Assembly (NCBI GenBank): GCA_015680685.1
Contig: MNCI01024081.1
Span: forward strand, 19,268 to 83,267
Source of the DNA: Gnetum montanum
Lineage: Eukaryota > Streptophyta > Gnetopsida > Gnetales > Gnetaceae
Reading direction: 5' to 3'
Length of the DNA stretch: 64,000 nucleotides
Part shown: piece by piece, positions 23,481 to 35,844 of the stretch
Layout: the number at the start of each line of letters is the position of its first letter
Position numbering within the stretch: position 1 is the stretch's first letter
Program-made: the position numbers and the translations under genes
Notes under the pieces: generated by a model
Seen by the model: the letters and a program-made list of their open reading frames with translations, nothing else
Database searches by the model: none
What the model was told of the DNA's origin: nothing

Positions 23481-24602
23481 TATAGTAGCCAGTGTGTCCA
23501 AGGAATGACTGAATGTCTTTGATAGTTTCTGGTTGATGGGTGATTCCTTGGATGACTCTAACTTTATCTAGGTCTACCTCTATTCCTTACTGTGAAACCT
23601 TATGTCCAAGTACTACACCTTCTTGGACCACTAAATGGATTTTCTACTAGTTGAGCCTTAAGTTGGTTTCTAATCATCTTTTTAGCACTTTCTCTAATCG
23701 GTCCAAGGCTTGATCAAAACTTGTTCCGTAAGTGGAGAAGTCATCCATAAAGACTTCCACTCTGTTTCCTATCTGTTGTTGGAATATGCTTAAAACTAGG
23801 CATTGAAACATGGCAATGGCATTGCACAAGCCAAACAGCATTTGTTTATATGCAAACGTTCCCCAAGGACTGGTGAACGTTATCTTGGCTTAATCTTCTG
23901 GGGCTATCCGTATTTGGTTGTATCCACTATAGTTATCCAGAAAACTATAATAGTGATGCCCTACTATGGTGTCTAAGACTTAGTCAATGAATGGCAACAA
24001 AAAGTGATCCTTAAATGTTGCCATGTTTAGCAGCCTAAAATCTATGCACACCCTCCATTGGCCTCCCTTTTTGGCACGATCACTAGAGGGCTAACTTATT
24101 CCCTATTAGCAATGGGATATATGAACCCAACCTTAAGAAGCTATTCTATTTCTTCTTTTACTACTTGCTTCAATTTTGGGTTCAATCGCCTCTGTGGTTG
24201 TTTTTGAGGCTTCATGGAGGGGTCAGTGTAAATCCTATGCTGGAATATCCTAGGTTCTATTCCAGTTAATTCTGGGTATGACCAAGCAAAGGCTTTTGAC
24301 CACTTGTTTATGACTTTCAGCAGGCTTTCTTTTTGTTTGGGTGAAATTCTTGCATTGATGATTACTAGTTTTCCATTTTCGAGGGTAATATATTCTACAC
24401 TAGTGGGCAACGATTTCAATTCTAGGGGCTCTTGTTTAAATTTTTTAGGAATTTCCAACTTCCCCCAATTGATGTTTTCAAGGTTAAGGCTTGAAAGTTG
24501 GTAGCGGACTTGCTCTAGTGTATTCATGCTTTCAATGTAAGAACAAGTTATTCCCTCAGTTAGTTCCATGCACGTTAGTGAGCTACTCTCTTGATCAGCC
24601 AT
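23481..24602 (-). pseudogene. Element A reverse transcriptase, degenerate
   Basis: The RT domain begins in the open part 24141-24602, which includes the Athila/Tat hallmark PQRRLNPKLKQVVKEEIE. It continues through KKGGQWRVCIDFRLLN-like text (about 24030-24080), FGLCNAIAMFQC (about 23810-23845) and the catalytic box FMDDFSTYG (about 23725-23752), then the thumb and connection (GHTGYYRRFIENFSKIA, near 23480). Motifs are well kept, but scattered stops, for example after MANRE near 24108, inactivate it. Confidence 0.82.
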
Positions 24603-24719
24603 CAGTCACTGGGTGTCTTCTTGTCATGTGGCTACTGCATACAGACACTTTTGTATATTAATGTCTTGTGCACATCGGTTTCATGCAAGTAATGCTAAAC
24701 TTTGCACAACCCATGATCT

Positions 24720-25400
24720 CTACATGCAATTGCACCCTGTATCACTATATGCGATGCATGGAACCTTCTTCTTCTCAATCTTTCCAAAAGTGTTCTTCTT
24801 GGATATTTCTAGAGAAAGATCAAAAATTCCTAGGCGTGCATCTATAGTACTTAGCCATGTCCTTCCCATTATTATTGGGAAGTCTCCTTTATCGTTATTT
24901 ACTTGTATCACTAGGAAATCAACTAGGTATGACTACCCACACACAGTGGTAATGATGTCTTCCACCAGTCCCAAGGGAACAATGATGGATTGGTTAGCTA
25001 ACTCTAGGCAAATATTTCTCTTCCTTAATGGAGGCAGGTTCCAGGCTTTGTACATCTCTTGTGATATTAAGTTGACTCCGGAACCTGAGTCTAGAAGAGC
25101 TTTACATGGTTCATTCCCAGCAACTTGGAGATAGATTAGAGGGCTTCTGAGATTAGAGAATTTCCTGGGAAGGTGGCCCACCTTAATCCAATCAGTAATA
25201 GCATGTGTTAACATAACCGTATGCGTTGAACTCGATGTTTGGTTTGAAGGGATCTTTGAAGCCTTATTTGATGTAGAGGTGTTCAAAGGTTCAACCTCTT
25301 GTGGTTGTGAGGGCTTGGTTGGGCTTTTGGTTTCAAAGAAAGGTCTTTTCTTCATAAGGTTATCAAAACCAACTACGGATTGAAGATTCACAGCCCTCAT
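24720..25400 (-). pseudogene. Element A aspartic protease, frameshifted
   Basis: The N-terminal half (24933-25400) reads SPLIYLQVAGNEPCKALLD then SGSGVNLISQEMY, the active-site loop with DSG in place of DTG. The C-terminal half (24720-24911), in another frame, holds IIMGRTWLSTIDARLGIFD, the flap/second-loop text of Athila proteases. It would cleave the polyprotein. The frameshift at about 24915-24930 separates the halves. Confidence 0.78.
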
Positions 25401-25412
25401 GGTATTGCATTA

Positions 25413-27780
25413 CTACAGTTGAGTGGGGAGTTCCCCTTGCATTACTGGAGTGAGTGGTAATGGAGCTATTAGTGTGAGAGTTGTGGATGGATTTGAAGGA
25501 TGGTATGCTTGTGGGTTATCTCCCCTAGGGGAAGGAGTTCTATAATATTCCTGAACTTGGTAGTGATGTTGTGGTGTAATGTGACCAACAGAGTCACGTG
25601 GAGAGATTGGATGTTGCACGTAGTAGCCATATGGGTCCAGTTGCCGGTAGGGGTATTGTTGCCTTGGTGGTGGCATCCCCATGACTATGGGTATTGCCAC
25701 TATTGATGTTGCTTAATGGGTTTTGGTGGAGTTCCACTTGGATAATAAGTTGAAGGTTGGTGGAACTACCTTGGGTTACCTTGGGGATAAGGTAACTATC
25801 GAGGTGCTTGCCATTTATTAAGTCGTGGGTTGAGTGTATACACCCCAGACTCTTGTAGATGTGAGATTACTGGGCAACATCCCTTAGGATGGTCATATTG
25901 GCATATCTCACATCCACCATCATTGTCAGTGTCTGAATCCACAACCTCTTCGGTGATGATCATTTTTCCCTTACCCTTGTTACGTGCATTGTCCACTTCT
26001 CTCTTTTTCTTTCTATCATGTTCACTACCTCGCTTCCTAGACTCCTCTACAATTTTAAGAACAATTTCAAACCTACTATCCAAGGAGTCCCACATTTGGT
26101 CTACCTTTTCTGATACTTCTATTGTTAACTTTTGGAGTGGCAAAGTTTTCCTATTCACCATCTCTTCGAGTGGTGACTCTTCTTCATCCTCATAGAATCT
26201 CACTCCCTTTTTTAGAGGGAAGGATCTTGGTTGTACTCTTCCACACATTCTCTCTTTCATAGCTCACCTTCTTCTTTGGCTACTTACTCTAGTAATCTAT
26301 GAATTTGATGAGACCTAAGCTCTGATAATCTTCCTTGGGCATGCATCCCAAGGGTTCTTCTTCTTTCATGCCTAAGTCCATCCACAAGATGGTGTAGTTG
26401 ATCCCATTGTGAATAACCATGGCCAGGGCAACGATGTAACAGTGTGTAATAGTGGCCCATGGTAGCATCCAAGGGTTCATGATTTCCTTGCTTCCATCCT
26501 TGGATTTTCTTTTGCAAGTTAGACACTCAGGAGTACATTTGGAACTTATCATTGAAAATTTCTAACATTGTACTCCACCTCTGAATGGATTCTGGTTCTA
26601 AGGACTTGTACAAGTTTTCAGCTTCTTTCACTAGTGTCCTTGGGAATAACTTCATTTTTTGTCATTCTTTTTCTATTTTTTGCAAGGCACATGCATCATG
26701 GAATGCTTGTAAGTGATTTTGAGGATCAGCGTTGTATCCTCCCTCAAACTGTGGGATGTTGTTCATGTCTAACCTCTTGTTCCTACTATCCTTTTGGTGC
26801 CTTGTTGAAACTCTTACGGCCTCCGTTATGTCTAGCATGCTTCTAGTTGTGAGTAGGGGTTCTTTGTGATCATCTCGTTCATAGCGTCTATGGTGTCTAC
26901 GCAGTTTCCTACTCTCCCTTCTTCTATGCCTTGATTCCTTAGAGTGCCCTCGTCCTCATTCTCGACTGTCTCATCGATGTTTTTCACTTTTTTTTCCTTT
27001 ATCCTCATGATTGGTTTCCCTATGACTACATCTAGACACTAAAGGAGAGGGTGAGGATGATGATGAAGGTGAAGAAGAAGGAGAACCATCATCATGATGG
27101 TGTTTTCTACCTTCTCTTCGGTGGTCTTGGCCTTGATCGTGATCACGATCAGAATGTCTACCCTTATCATGTGTTCATGTTCCCTCGTTGAACACTTCAT
27201 TTTCATGGGTATCAGAACCGGGGTTGTGAACTGTGGAGTGGAGGTTCTGATACACCACCTCCTAACCATCACTAGAAGGAGAAACATTGTTTGGTGGGGA
27301 ACCTGTTGAAGCAGGTTCACCACCCCCAATTTCACTTAAGACATACGAAGCATTATGAGGCCATTTACCCTTCAAGGATGAGTGGTAACTCTCCTGTCAC
27401 AAGTCCCTTTGACATTGTGCTTCTATGAGATGATAGTCCCTTGTGTCATGATCGCATGCAATGTATTCCACATATAAAAGTGGCATGCCTATTCGTGTAA
27501 GAGCACGAAGGAGCATGTTGGGGACTGATCGGTCTGGAGGTAACACTATGTTACCCTCCAAGTCTCTCCAATGCAGTTGTTCATCTTGGTGGAGAATAAA
27601 GGTGAAATCAAGTACATACTCATCATGATGAGTATATACCACATGAAACTGTTGAGGAATTGGTAGATCTTGATTACATGTATTATGTCGCCGACTGTCT
27701 CTTGTGTTAGTTATAGGCAATGAAGTGCTCTTATGCGAAGAAGAAGACACTTTTGTCTTGTTCGGTGTGCGATGCACCAT
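25413..27780 (-). pseudogene. Element A gag, degenerate
   Basis: Start set at ATG 27780 (MVHRTPNKTKVSSSSHK), 97 bp inside the PBS. Blocks in order: N-terminal domain (27397-27780), an Arg/His/Ser-rich linker (about 26900-27340), the capsid core at about 26560-26860 (EGGYNADPQNHLQAFHDACA), the Retrotrans_gag-like helix set at 26284-26526 (MGHYYTLLHRCPGHGYSQWD), a helical segment and zinc knuckle (25796-26260, CEICQYDHPKGC) and a Pro/Tyr-rich tail (25413-25700). The knuckle spacing is CX2CX3HX3C, not the usual CX2CX4HX4C. At least four frame breaks occur. Confidence 0.78.
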
Positions 27781-27876
27781 TGTATTATCTTCCTTTGATT
27801 AACCCTAAGGGTTTGTTCTAGCGTTCCAACAATATGCATGATTTCCTATGTTCTACATAGTGCACAAACAACTAAG

Positions 27877-27894
27877 TCCTTGGCAACGGTGCCA
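27877..27894 (-). other. Primer-binding site of element A
   Basis: TCCTTGGCAACGGTGCCA on the plus strand differs from the tRNA-Asp 3' end at three C-to-T positions. One base separates it from the LTR. Confidence 0.78.
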
Positions 27895-27895
27895 A

Positions 27896-28695
27896 CAATG
27901 AGTGGCAAAGGTACCCCTACACTCAACCATACGAATATGAGCATTTCACGCGTGATCCAGTTGAACTCCAAGGACTAAGTGCTTACATGCCTTAATGGAA
28001 CACTCAGGGTTAATCAATTTTCGTCTTCCCAAACTTACTTGTATTTTCACGGTTGTATGGTTAAGTAAGCTTGAGGTATATGATTTTTATAACTTTTATC
28101 TTTTTAATGTCTTATGCTAATAAGGGAAGGTAAAGAGAACTAAGTGACTAACTTACATTAACTATTCACTAACTATGTTCTAGTTATTCCTAACACCAGT
28201 ATCTATTCCCACTTGCTGTACACATCCTGAACTAGTGCAATGCTACTGGGATTACCAAACGCTAGTCGTTACTGGGTTACCAAGCGCTACATGCATGCTC
28301 GAAACGGTCGTACTGAGTGTACTTAACTAAGAGAGTCAAAAGTTGAGAGGGAGATTAATTAACTATGAAAAAATTAAATATTCAATAATAATTAATTACT
28401 AATTAGCTTAATCTATATGCTACAAGGTTTATCATAAAGTTCATCTTTATTGTCATACAAAAATGTGTGCTTAGGTACAATTTGCTCGAATAAAGATACG
28501 TTCACTCTATGACTCCTATTGCGGCCACATAGAAATTATTCTAACTTTGGAATGGTAAAACTGCAAGATTTTGGCTAAGGGTCTAAGTCTAACTATTCAG
28601 AACAAAGGGCGCCACCTCTTATTTATAGAAAATGAGGCAGGACGCGATATCGTGTGGCCGATGTGATATCGCGTACGCGATATCGTGGCTCATCA
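27896..28695 (-). repeat. 5' LTR of element A, with promoter and poly(A) signals
   Basis: 800 bp, ending GTGGCTCATCA on the plus strand. The other terminal TG has mutated to CA (27896-27897). On the minus strand the TATA box TATAAATA lies at 28627-28620 and an AATAAA at 28451-28446, defining U3, R and U5. Three GATATC palindromes lie at 28640-28690, upstream of the TATA box. Confidence 0.85.
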
Positions 28696-28700
28696 CATAA

Positions 28701-30079
28701 GATATTCAAATGAAGCCAGAATCATCCTAAGGATCTTGGAATCATATGTACAATCTTAAAGTGTGACATAGATGGCTAGGGTGCATCTTAAAAGACTAAG
28801 TACCTCAATTGAACATTCTAGACTACAAAAATAGGTTATATAAAACACTTCCCAAATATAGGATTTATAATCAACATACAAATTACCACTGGACATCTCA
28901 TCATTTACCTACAATTGAATAAAGCAAGTTCCATAGCTTTAAAACCCAGGACAAAAAAATCCAAGGACTAGATAAATAATAAAATCAATGCAGAGGAATT
29001 ATAAATGTACAATATAAACCATGACTACATTATAATACAATCCACCTCACAAAGAAGTACCAAGGAGTGGTGGTAGAGGAGATACCCCTAACATGCTTGT
29101 ACAATATAGGAAGAAGCTATACGGATAGTTCTTTTCCATGCATCATTTGCATCTATGCCTTCCTTCATGTCATCTATTCACAAATCATCTCCTTCTAGCT
29201 CCTCTAGAACTCATTTGGAAGATCTTTCTAGGTGTGTGCTCAACCTAAAAGATTAAAAGCATGACTACATGTCTCTAGATCTCTCTCTTGAGGAAGGTCT
29301 CTTACATACAGATGTTGGATCTAGTTATTGATGTTGCTCCTCCTATTCTTTTGCCACTAGTGGTTCTTCTACAAGACCATATACCAAGAACTAAGATCTT
29401 TCAATCTCTTTCTAAGTAGTTCTACAAAATCTTAGGTAAAATCATCTAAGCATGATAAGCTATGAAAATGCTAAAAATCAAGTGTTATCCCCAAAACATT
29501 ATGCTACCATTACAAAAAATGGCCATAGGAACAATGATAATTATAACTCTTGGGTGCACAAGAGAAATTTAATCACAATTATGATATCAAGGTATACATG
29601 GGTAAGTAAAAATAATTTAAATGACTACCAAAATTACAAAGTACATATCCAAATTGGTGCCTCTTTTCCATGACTAAGTTACAGGACACCTAGCTTAACC
29701 ACATGAACAATGCAAATGGAAAAATTAGAAGAATAAATGCTCATGAAAATTCAAAGAATCCAACCAAGGATCATACCAAATAAGTTATAAAAGAGAGAAA
29801 AAATATTAAAACATTTAAAATCTTATCTTGGATGACATCTAGACTAATGGGGTTAGAAAAATTCAAGATAAATAGAGTACTCAAAGGCCAAACAAATAGG
29901 CACAAGTGAGGTAAGATGGAAAAGGATTTCATGATTAAACCTTGAAGCTCATAGTGTCAATACTCACATAAGTGAAAGACCTATCAAGTGATTTATTCCA
30001 TGTAACCACCTCCATCACTGGGAGATAAGCTTGAGCTTACTTGTGCACAATTCTAAGCCATCAAGGATTCACAAGTGAG
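28701..30079. other. No gene seen
   Basis: AT-rich sequence with no conserved ORF. The stretch 29655-29690 (CCATGACTAAGTTACAGG) weakly resembles the ORF2 leader of C and D in the minus sense, so a very old relic of that family is possible but not demonstrated. Confidence 0.4.
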
Positions 30080-31777
30080 CCCTCCTCATATTAGGCACTT
30101 ATCTTTCTTACCCTAGTAAAACCCATTAATGGGACACCTGTGAATTCCAACCAACCAGAGAAACATTAGCATCAAACACAAGTCCATTCCCTTGGATGGG
30201 CAAATCTCATCCTCCACTTTGTCTGATTTACATTTTAATACATACAATTATGCATGGAATGGAAAGATAAGAAATGAAGAATGAATGATGAACAAGAGAG
30301 AGAAGGTAAGAGTGAAACATCACCAAATTTCTAACCAACTATTCAATTAGCTCATGGAAGCACAGAACCATGTCCTACATCCTATGAGAGATCTTCTTCT
30401 ACATCCCTTCACTACTACTCTTTCACATAGTAGGAATAGACCTCCAAGTTCCCTTTTTGAATACAAGATTACACCTTCCACTACTAGTGTCATCTAGCCT
30501 TGATTATTCCATGGTCTAATCATTGGTGAAACTAGATCAAGATAATGTACCATAGATCATCTAGAATTCAAGTTTCTAATTTCATTGTACTCAATCTATA
30601 CATGCATGCATAGCAGACTCCTAAAATTTAGCTTTACTAGAAACCTCTCATTAATCCCTTTAGCTATGCTAACCAATCCCAATCCTAATAGAAATTACAA
30701 ATAGGAAAAAATGTATTTAGGAATTGGGTGGAAGAAACATTTGACATTACCAAAGTTAGCTAAGAGAGAGACTTCAAGGCCTTCATGGCCATGGGTAGGA
30801 ATAAGTAAGAGATTATCTTGGACTATTACATTTGTTGGTCAGGTGATCTAGGCAACAAGCTAAACATGAAATAGACTTTATATTATTATTATTCTAACCA
30901 CTCATTTCAATCTAGCTTGAGTGATTATATGATCAATATGGAATGGTAGAAATACCAATTTTCATGGACCAAAGAGCTTGGAATAACATTTCCCTTCCCA
31001 TTATCTCTTCTTCTTTATATTTTTCCTTTTCTTTCATCATTCAATTCTTTTTTCTCTTTTTTTGCCATTTTATCATTTTCTTATTTTATGAGAAAAGGGT
31101 ATTTTTTTTTTTAATGGTACATAGAATTATGGGAATTCTTGAAGTGTCAAATCATCACCTTGACTCTTCGACTTACATAATCATGAAAATTCATCCCTTA
31201 CCACATGTCATGCATAGGTCCATGAGATCATGAACCTCTTCTGACCAAGATGGTCAAGCATGAAAACACATGCACCTTAGTCCAATAAAACTAATTACAC
31301 TCATCCATTATTCACAAGGATTTTCCATGATACCTTCATACTAGTAACTAAGCACTCTTCTAATATTCTAGAGCTCACACCCTAAAGTGTGGACCTTGTT
31401 CTCAAAAAAAAGACTTGAAGGTCTATTCCTACTATGTGGAGGAGCAATAGTGAAGGGATGTACCCTAGATCTCTCATGGAATGTAGGACATGCTCATATG
31501 CTCCATGAACTAATTGAATGGTTGGCTAGGGATCTAGTGATGTTGCATTCTTACTGTATCTCTCTTAACTATCATTCATTCTCCATCTCTTTTTCTTTCC
31601 ATTTTGTTCATCATTGTGGATAGTAGAAAGTGGATCAAGAAAAGTGGAAGATGAGATTGAGCCATCCAAGAGAACAAAGTCACATTTAATGTTAATTTCT
31701 CATTGGTTTTTGGGGATCCATGAGTGTCCCATCAATGGGTTTTACAAGGCAAAAAAAATATAACCTATAGGGGAGGG
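30080..31777. repeat. Long imperfect inverted repeat pair (arms about 385 bp)
   Basis: Bases 30080-30467 align, reverse-complemented, with 31395-31777. Anchors are CACATAGTAGGAATAGACC (30424-30442) against its complement near 31420-31438, and the TAAAACCCATTAATGGG-type text near 30117 against 31727-31746. The 927-bp spacer has no recognisable gene. The left end of chromovirus M coding homology begins just after the right arm. This could be a non-autonomous DNA transposon with long terminal inverted repeats; precise ends and a target duplication were not established. Confidence 0.6.
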
Positions 31778-31794
31778 TTATTAGAATTGGAAAA

Positions 31795-32560
31795 ATTCAC
31801 CAAGAGAAGCCTTAACCTAGGTTCATGCCAAGAAGGTAAAACTTGATCATTACGATGAAGCCTCTAGATCTAGTGCCAAGATGAAATACTAGCTTGATAC
31901 TATGAAAATTTATTTTAACATGTTGAATTTATTGATTCAAGAACATTTAGAGGTAGCCTTCTTGTACTTAAGGGGACTTGCAGCAACATAGTGAAATGGA
32001 TTGAGATTTTAAGGATTGATTACAAATTGATTGAACTTTTGTCAACCTTTTAGACAAAAAATTATAATAGGTTCTTTTCTTAAGGAATGTAATATGTGAT
32101 TCAACTCCTTAATAATGGGCAGACAATTCATGGATGACTACTACAAGGAATTCAATGACCTCTCTAAGTATGTAAGCCATCAGGATTCAGGAGAGTTGGC
32201 TTCAAAGTTTATTGGTGGACTACATGATCAACTACACCACCAGACACATGTCCATAATCCATAAACACTCAATAAAGCATATAGAATCTCTAAGAACTAT
32301 GAGGAATCAAATCAAGTATGAACTACAATTCTTCAATAAGCAACAATAAAAGAGACACCCACCAAGAGAACGTGATTTAGATGTTTTGTTTACAATGAAG
32401 ATTAATTCAAGTAAAAGAATCCAAAATTATGAGTAAGGACATAAAAAATATCAAAATAAGAACTAGAATTCCAACATCAATGTGGCAAAAGAAAAAATTA
32501 AACTACTACTATGGTTGCAGTAAAAAAAATTTCAACATTGACTAAGTTAGGTTTAAGGAA
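31795..32560 (+). pseudogene. Element M gag, degenerate, 5' part missing
   Basis: The text KVKLDHYDEASRSSAK and LGGLHDQLHHQTHVHNP-like segments match the K gag at 52005-52430. This is the capsid region of a chromovirus gag. The knuckle at about 32370-32420 (CFVYNED...) has lost its Cys/His spacing. The N-terminal half present in K is absent. Confidence 0.65.
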
Positions 32561-32579
32561 ATTGCAATTTTCCCTACTC

Positions 32580-32960
32580 TTTTTCAAAGGGTTAATTAAG
32601 GGTCAAAAGTTAATTTCTTAATTGATAGTGAAGAAAGTGATAATTTTATTTTACCAAATTTAGTTAAGTCATTAAGCCTAACCTTGCATTCCAAGAAAGT
32701 TGTTAAAATAGAACTTACAAATGGAACAACAATGAGTAAGCATACTAGGTATGGAGAAATAAAATTTACCCTATCAGATATTTCTTTTACTAGTGAATTT
32801 TTTTAAATTTGAATTAGAAGACATTGATGCAATCTTAGAAATTTTTGCAAAAATTTAATAACACTATCCATTTTGGAATTTGTCTTAAAAGTGTTAACTG
32901 CTGATGGAGTCGAGGTTCTAAGGATGGTAGCAACAATGAAGCAAATTCATGCGATAACTA
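32580..32960 (+). pseudogene. Element M protease, degenerate
   Basis: VNFLIDSEESDNFILPNL keeps the active-site Asp but has Glu instead of the following Gly. The later KIELTNGTTMSKHTRYGE block matches K at 54393-54450. A frameshift near 32800 separates the C-terminal part. Confidence 0.65.
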
Positions 32961-33059
32961 TTAAATAAGATAAGAGATTACTTAACAAAGGTGCCACTAT
33001 GTTCATTGTAAAAGTAACTTAACTATAGAAACTTTCAAACATTGAGATCCCAAAAAGAC

Positions 33060-33770
33060 TTAAAGAATATAAGAATTCGGTATTAGGTGAAACTCAAGAA
33101 TTACCAATGAAAAAATTATTGAACATGCCATTGATTATTTTTTAGGTACACAACCAATGTCAAAAGTCCCTTATAGATTTTCTACTTTAGAATTAAGAGA
33201 ATTATAAGAAAATTAGATCAATTATTGAAAGAAGGGAAGATTCATCCCAGTATTTCATCTTGGGAAGCACTAGTTCTATTTATCAAGAAGGATGGTACTT
33301 GGAAATTATGCATTAATTATAGGGTGCTAAAAAGTAACAATTAAAAATATTTATCCCTTGCCTAGGATTGACAACCTATTTGATCAACTTGCTAGAGCAT
33401 GTTTTTTTAAAATATTAATTTAAAATTAGGTTATCACTAGATAAGGAAAAGGATATTGAAAAAATGATGTTTAGAACTAGGTATGAATTGTATGAATTTT
33501 TAGTAATGCCATTTAGACTAACCAATGCACTTGCAACATTCATGGCATTGATGAATAATATCTTTCAGGAATACCTTGATCAATTTGTTATCATATTTAT
33601 GGATGATACACTTATCCATTCTAAGTCAAAGGAGGAACATGTTAAACATTTAAAAATTACTATGAAAATTCTCAAGAAAACATTAGTTAAAGCTAAAACT
33701 AGGTAAATGTGAACTCTTTAAAGTAGTCTTATACTTAGGCAATATTGTATCTACTAAAGAACTACAAGTA
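33060..33770 (+). pseudogene. Element M reverse transcriptase, degenerate
   Basis: Text from HAIDYFLGTQPMSKVPYR-like sequence (about 33125) leads to KDGTWKLCINYRVLK, then the open part 33464-33706 with FRTRYELYEFLVMPFRLTN and the catalytic box IIFMDDTLIHS (about 33590-33625). The FMDD box is intact; stops upstream and downstream are not. Confidence 0.75.
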
Positions 33771-33789
33771 GATCCATCTAAAGTTATTG

Positions 33790-34340
33790 TAGCTCAAGAA
33801 TGATCGAAATTTAAAGATACCATAGCAGTTCATAGTTTTTTGGATTTAACGGGTTTTTATAGATGTTTCATTAAAGATTATTCTACTTTGGTAGCTCCCT
33901 TGACTAACCTCTTGCAAGAAAAACATGTGTTTAAGTTTAATGAAAGATGCAAGGAAGCTTTACTAAGACTAAAGATGCTATTAACAACAATGCCTATCCT
34001 AAGAATCCTAGATGAATAATTACCATTTGAAATATCTACAGATTCCTGCGAAGAAGGGATTAGTATAGTTCTTTCACAAGAAGATAAATTGGTATTTTTT
34101 GAGTCTCATAAATTATGAGGAGTTGAGGTAAATTACTCAACCCATGATTTAGAATTACTAGTAGTTATTCATCCTTTAATGGTTTGGAGACATTATGTTT
34201 GTCGAAAAATATTTGTACTAAAAATAAATCATAAGAGCCTAGAATACCTACAAAGACAACCCATCTTGAACATCAAATAATGTAGATGGGTGGAATTAAT
34301 TACAAAATATAACTTTGAAATTAAATATATTCTAGGCAAA
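33790..34340 (+). pseudogene. Element M RT connection and RNase H, degenerate
   Basis: HSFLDLTGFYRCFIKDYSTL (about 33830) is the RT-RNase H connection. FEISTDSCEEGISIVLSQE (about 34025) is the RNase H core with its first Asp, and INHKSLEYLQRQPILN (about 34225) follows. Scattered stops break the frame. Confidence 0.7.
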
Positions 34341-34389
34341 TAGAATATAGTAGCTAAAATTCCTAGTAGAATTTGGAATCTAATGATTG

Positions 34390-35490
34390 ATGTTGTGACA
34401 ACCTCTATGAAAGAAGAAATCAAGAAACAGATAAAAGGATATCCTTATTTTAAGCACATTCTAACTAATATAACTTTTGAACCTCGATACCACCTCTTCC
34501 CAGAAGGCCTATTAATGAAGCGATGGAGGGTGTATATACCAAAAATAAATTGGAGACTCAAGTTATTATCTAAAGCCCACAAAGTACCACATGTCAAATA
34601 TCCTAGATATATTAAAACATATATGATGATTGTAACTTTTATTTTTGGCCTAGTATTAAGAATGATTCATCTACTTACATTAAAAATTACCCAAATTATC
34701 AAAGAGTAAAGGTCAAACAAAACAAACCAAGTAGATTATTACAAGCTTTGGAAGTTTCAACTGGAAAATGAGAGAACATTACCATGGATTTCACTATGGG
34801 ATTACCAATAACCAAGAAGAAGAATGACTTAATCTTGGTAGTAGGTTTACCTTTTAAAGATGGCTCACTTCATACCCCTATAATATATTGTCCAAAAAAT
34901 TTTATGCAAAGTATTTCAACTACAAGGATGTCCAAAACCAATCACATTCAATAGAGACCCTAAATTCATCTCTAAATTTTGGTGAAACTTTTTCAAGGAA
35001 CTTGGGACCCAATTAAAATTTAACATGACATACCACATAGAAATAGACAACTAAACATATCATGTTAACTAAATACTAAACGATATTTTACAAAGTTACA
35101 TTAGGAGTAGGCTAAAAACATGGGAGAATTACTTAAATTTAGTTGAATTCACCTACAATAATAATTATCAAGGATTCATATATTGAATTCCATTTGAAGT
35201 TATGTATGGATAGAATTGCTAGACCCCACTAACCTTGGAAAATCCAAATTTGAGAGTATAATGGAAAGGAAAAAAATAAAAATCATGGAAAATATCGTTA
35301 CAATAATAAATAAAATTTACAAGAGGCCTAGGATATTTATAAGAAATATGTGAATCAACATTATCTCAAAAAGAAATTTTAGATAGGGGATTAAGTATTA
35401 CGTAGAGTTAAATGCACTAGGAGTTCCCCTTAAGTTAGGAATATATACCAAGTTATCTCTAAGACACTACGAAACTTTTTAAGTCTTAAA
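34390..35490 (+). pseudogene. Element M integrase, degenerate
   Basis: The open start 34383-34709 covers the zinc-binding region (LLSKAHKVPHVKYPRYIKTY, His residues kept, Cys pair lost). ENITMDFTMGLPITKKKNDL (about 34770-34830) holds the first catalytic Asp. TFNRDPKFISKFW (about 34945-34985) marks the second, and the MTYHIEIDNxTYHVN text (about 35025) stands at the catalytic Glu region with Glu lost. It ends with LRHYETF (about 35460). Confidence 0.68.
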
Positions 35491-35559
35491 GAAAATTGAT
35501 GAAGTAGCCTACCTACCAAATATTTTGGCAAATTTAAAGATTAATTTAGTTTTCATGTG

Positions 35560-35844
35560 AGTTTACTTAAGAAGTTTCATAAGAATGATGTACCTTATGT
35601 ACTATATTGGAATACTTGATCCTTGAGATCTAAGATGACCTTTAAGATTAAACCAATAACAATTATGGATCAGAGAACAAAGAAGCTTCATAATAAAACC
35701 ATTAATGAAGTACTCATCCAAAGGTGAAACTATGATCAACAAACATGGGAAAATAGGAAGTTCATCCTCAACACATATCCTCAAATTTTTGATCATTACG
35801 ATAATGAATAATAATTTATATTTTCATTAATAACCATTAGTAAG
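35560..35844 (+). pseudogene. Element M chromodomain-like C-terminus
   Basis: MDQRTKKLHNKTINEVLIQR then WNYDQQTWENRKFILNTYP follows the chromodomain pattern (beta strands, then a TWE motif) that chromoviruses carry after integrase to bind methylated histone H3. It stops where element D inserted; residual C-terminal codons are found at 41933-42076. Confidence 0.65.
35840..35844. other. Target site duplication, left copy, of element D
   Basis: GTAAG directly precedes the LTR (TGATGAG at 35845) and recurs at 41933-41937 after the other LTR. Confidence 0.8.

Larger units (their letters stand above)
18816..28695 (-). mobile_element. Element A: near full-length Athila/Tat-like Ty3/gypsy retrotransposon
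   Basis: All parts of an autonomous element are present on the minus strand: 5' LTR (27896-28695), tRNA-Asp-type PBS, gag, protease, RT, RNase H, integrase, a 1.9-kb non-coding 3' region, PPT and 3' LTR (18816-19614). Total length is 9880 bp. The flanks CATAG/CATAA are a plausible decayed 5-bp target duplication. The two LTRs differ at about 17 positions in their first ~205 bases, many of them transitions, so the insertion is old. Stops and frameshifts in gag and pol indicate that it is inactive. Confidence 0.88.

Noticed and set aside
30943-31233. A Phe-rich membrane-protein-like ORF in the inverted-repeat spacer
   Set aside because: Driven by T-rich low-complexity DNA; no start or family support.
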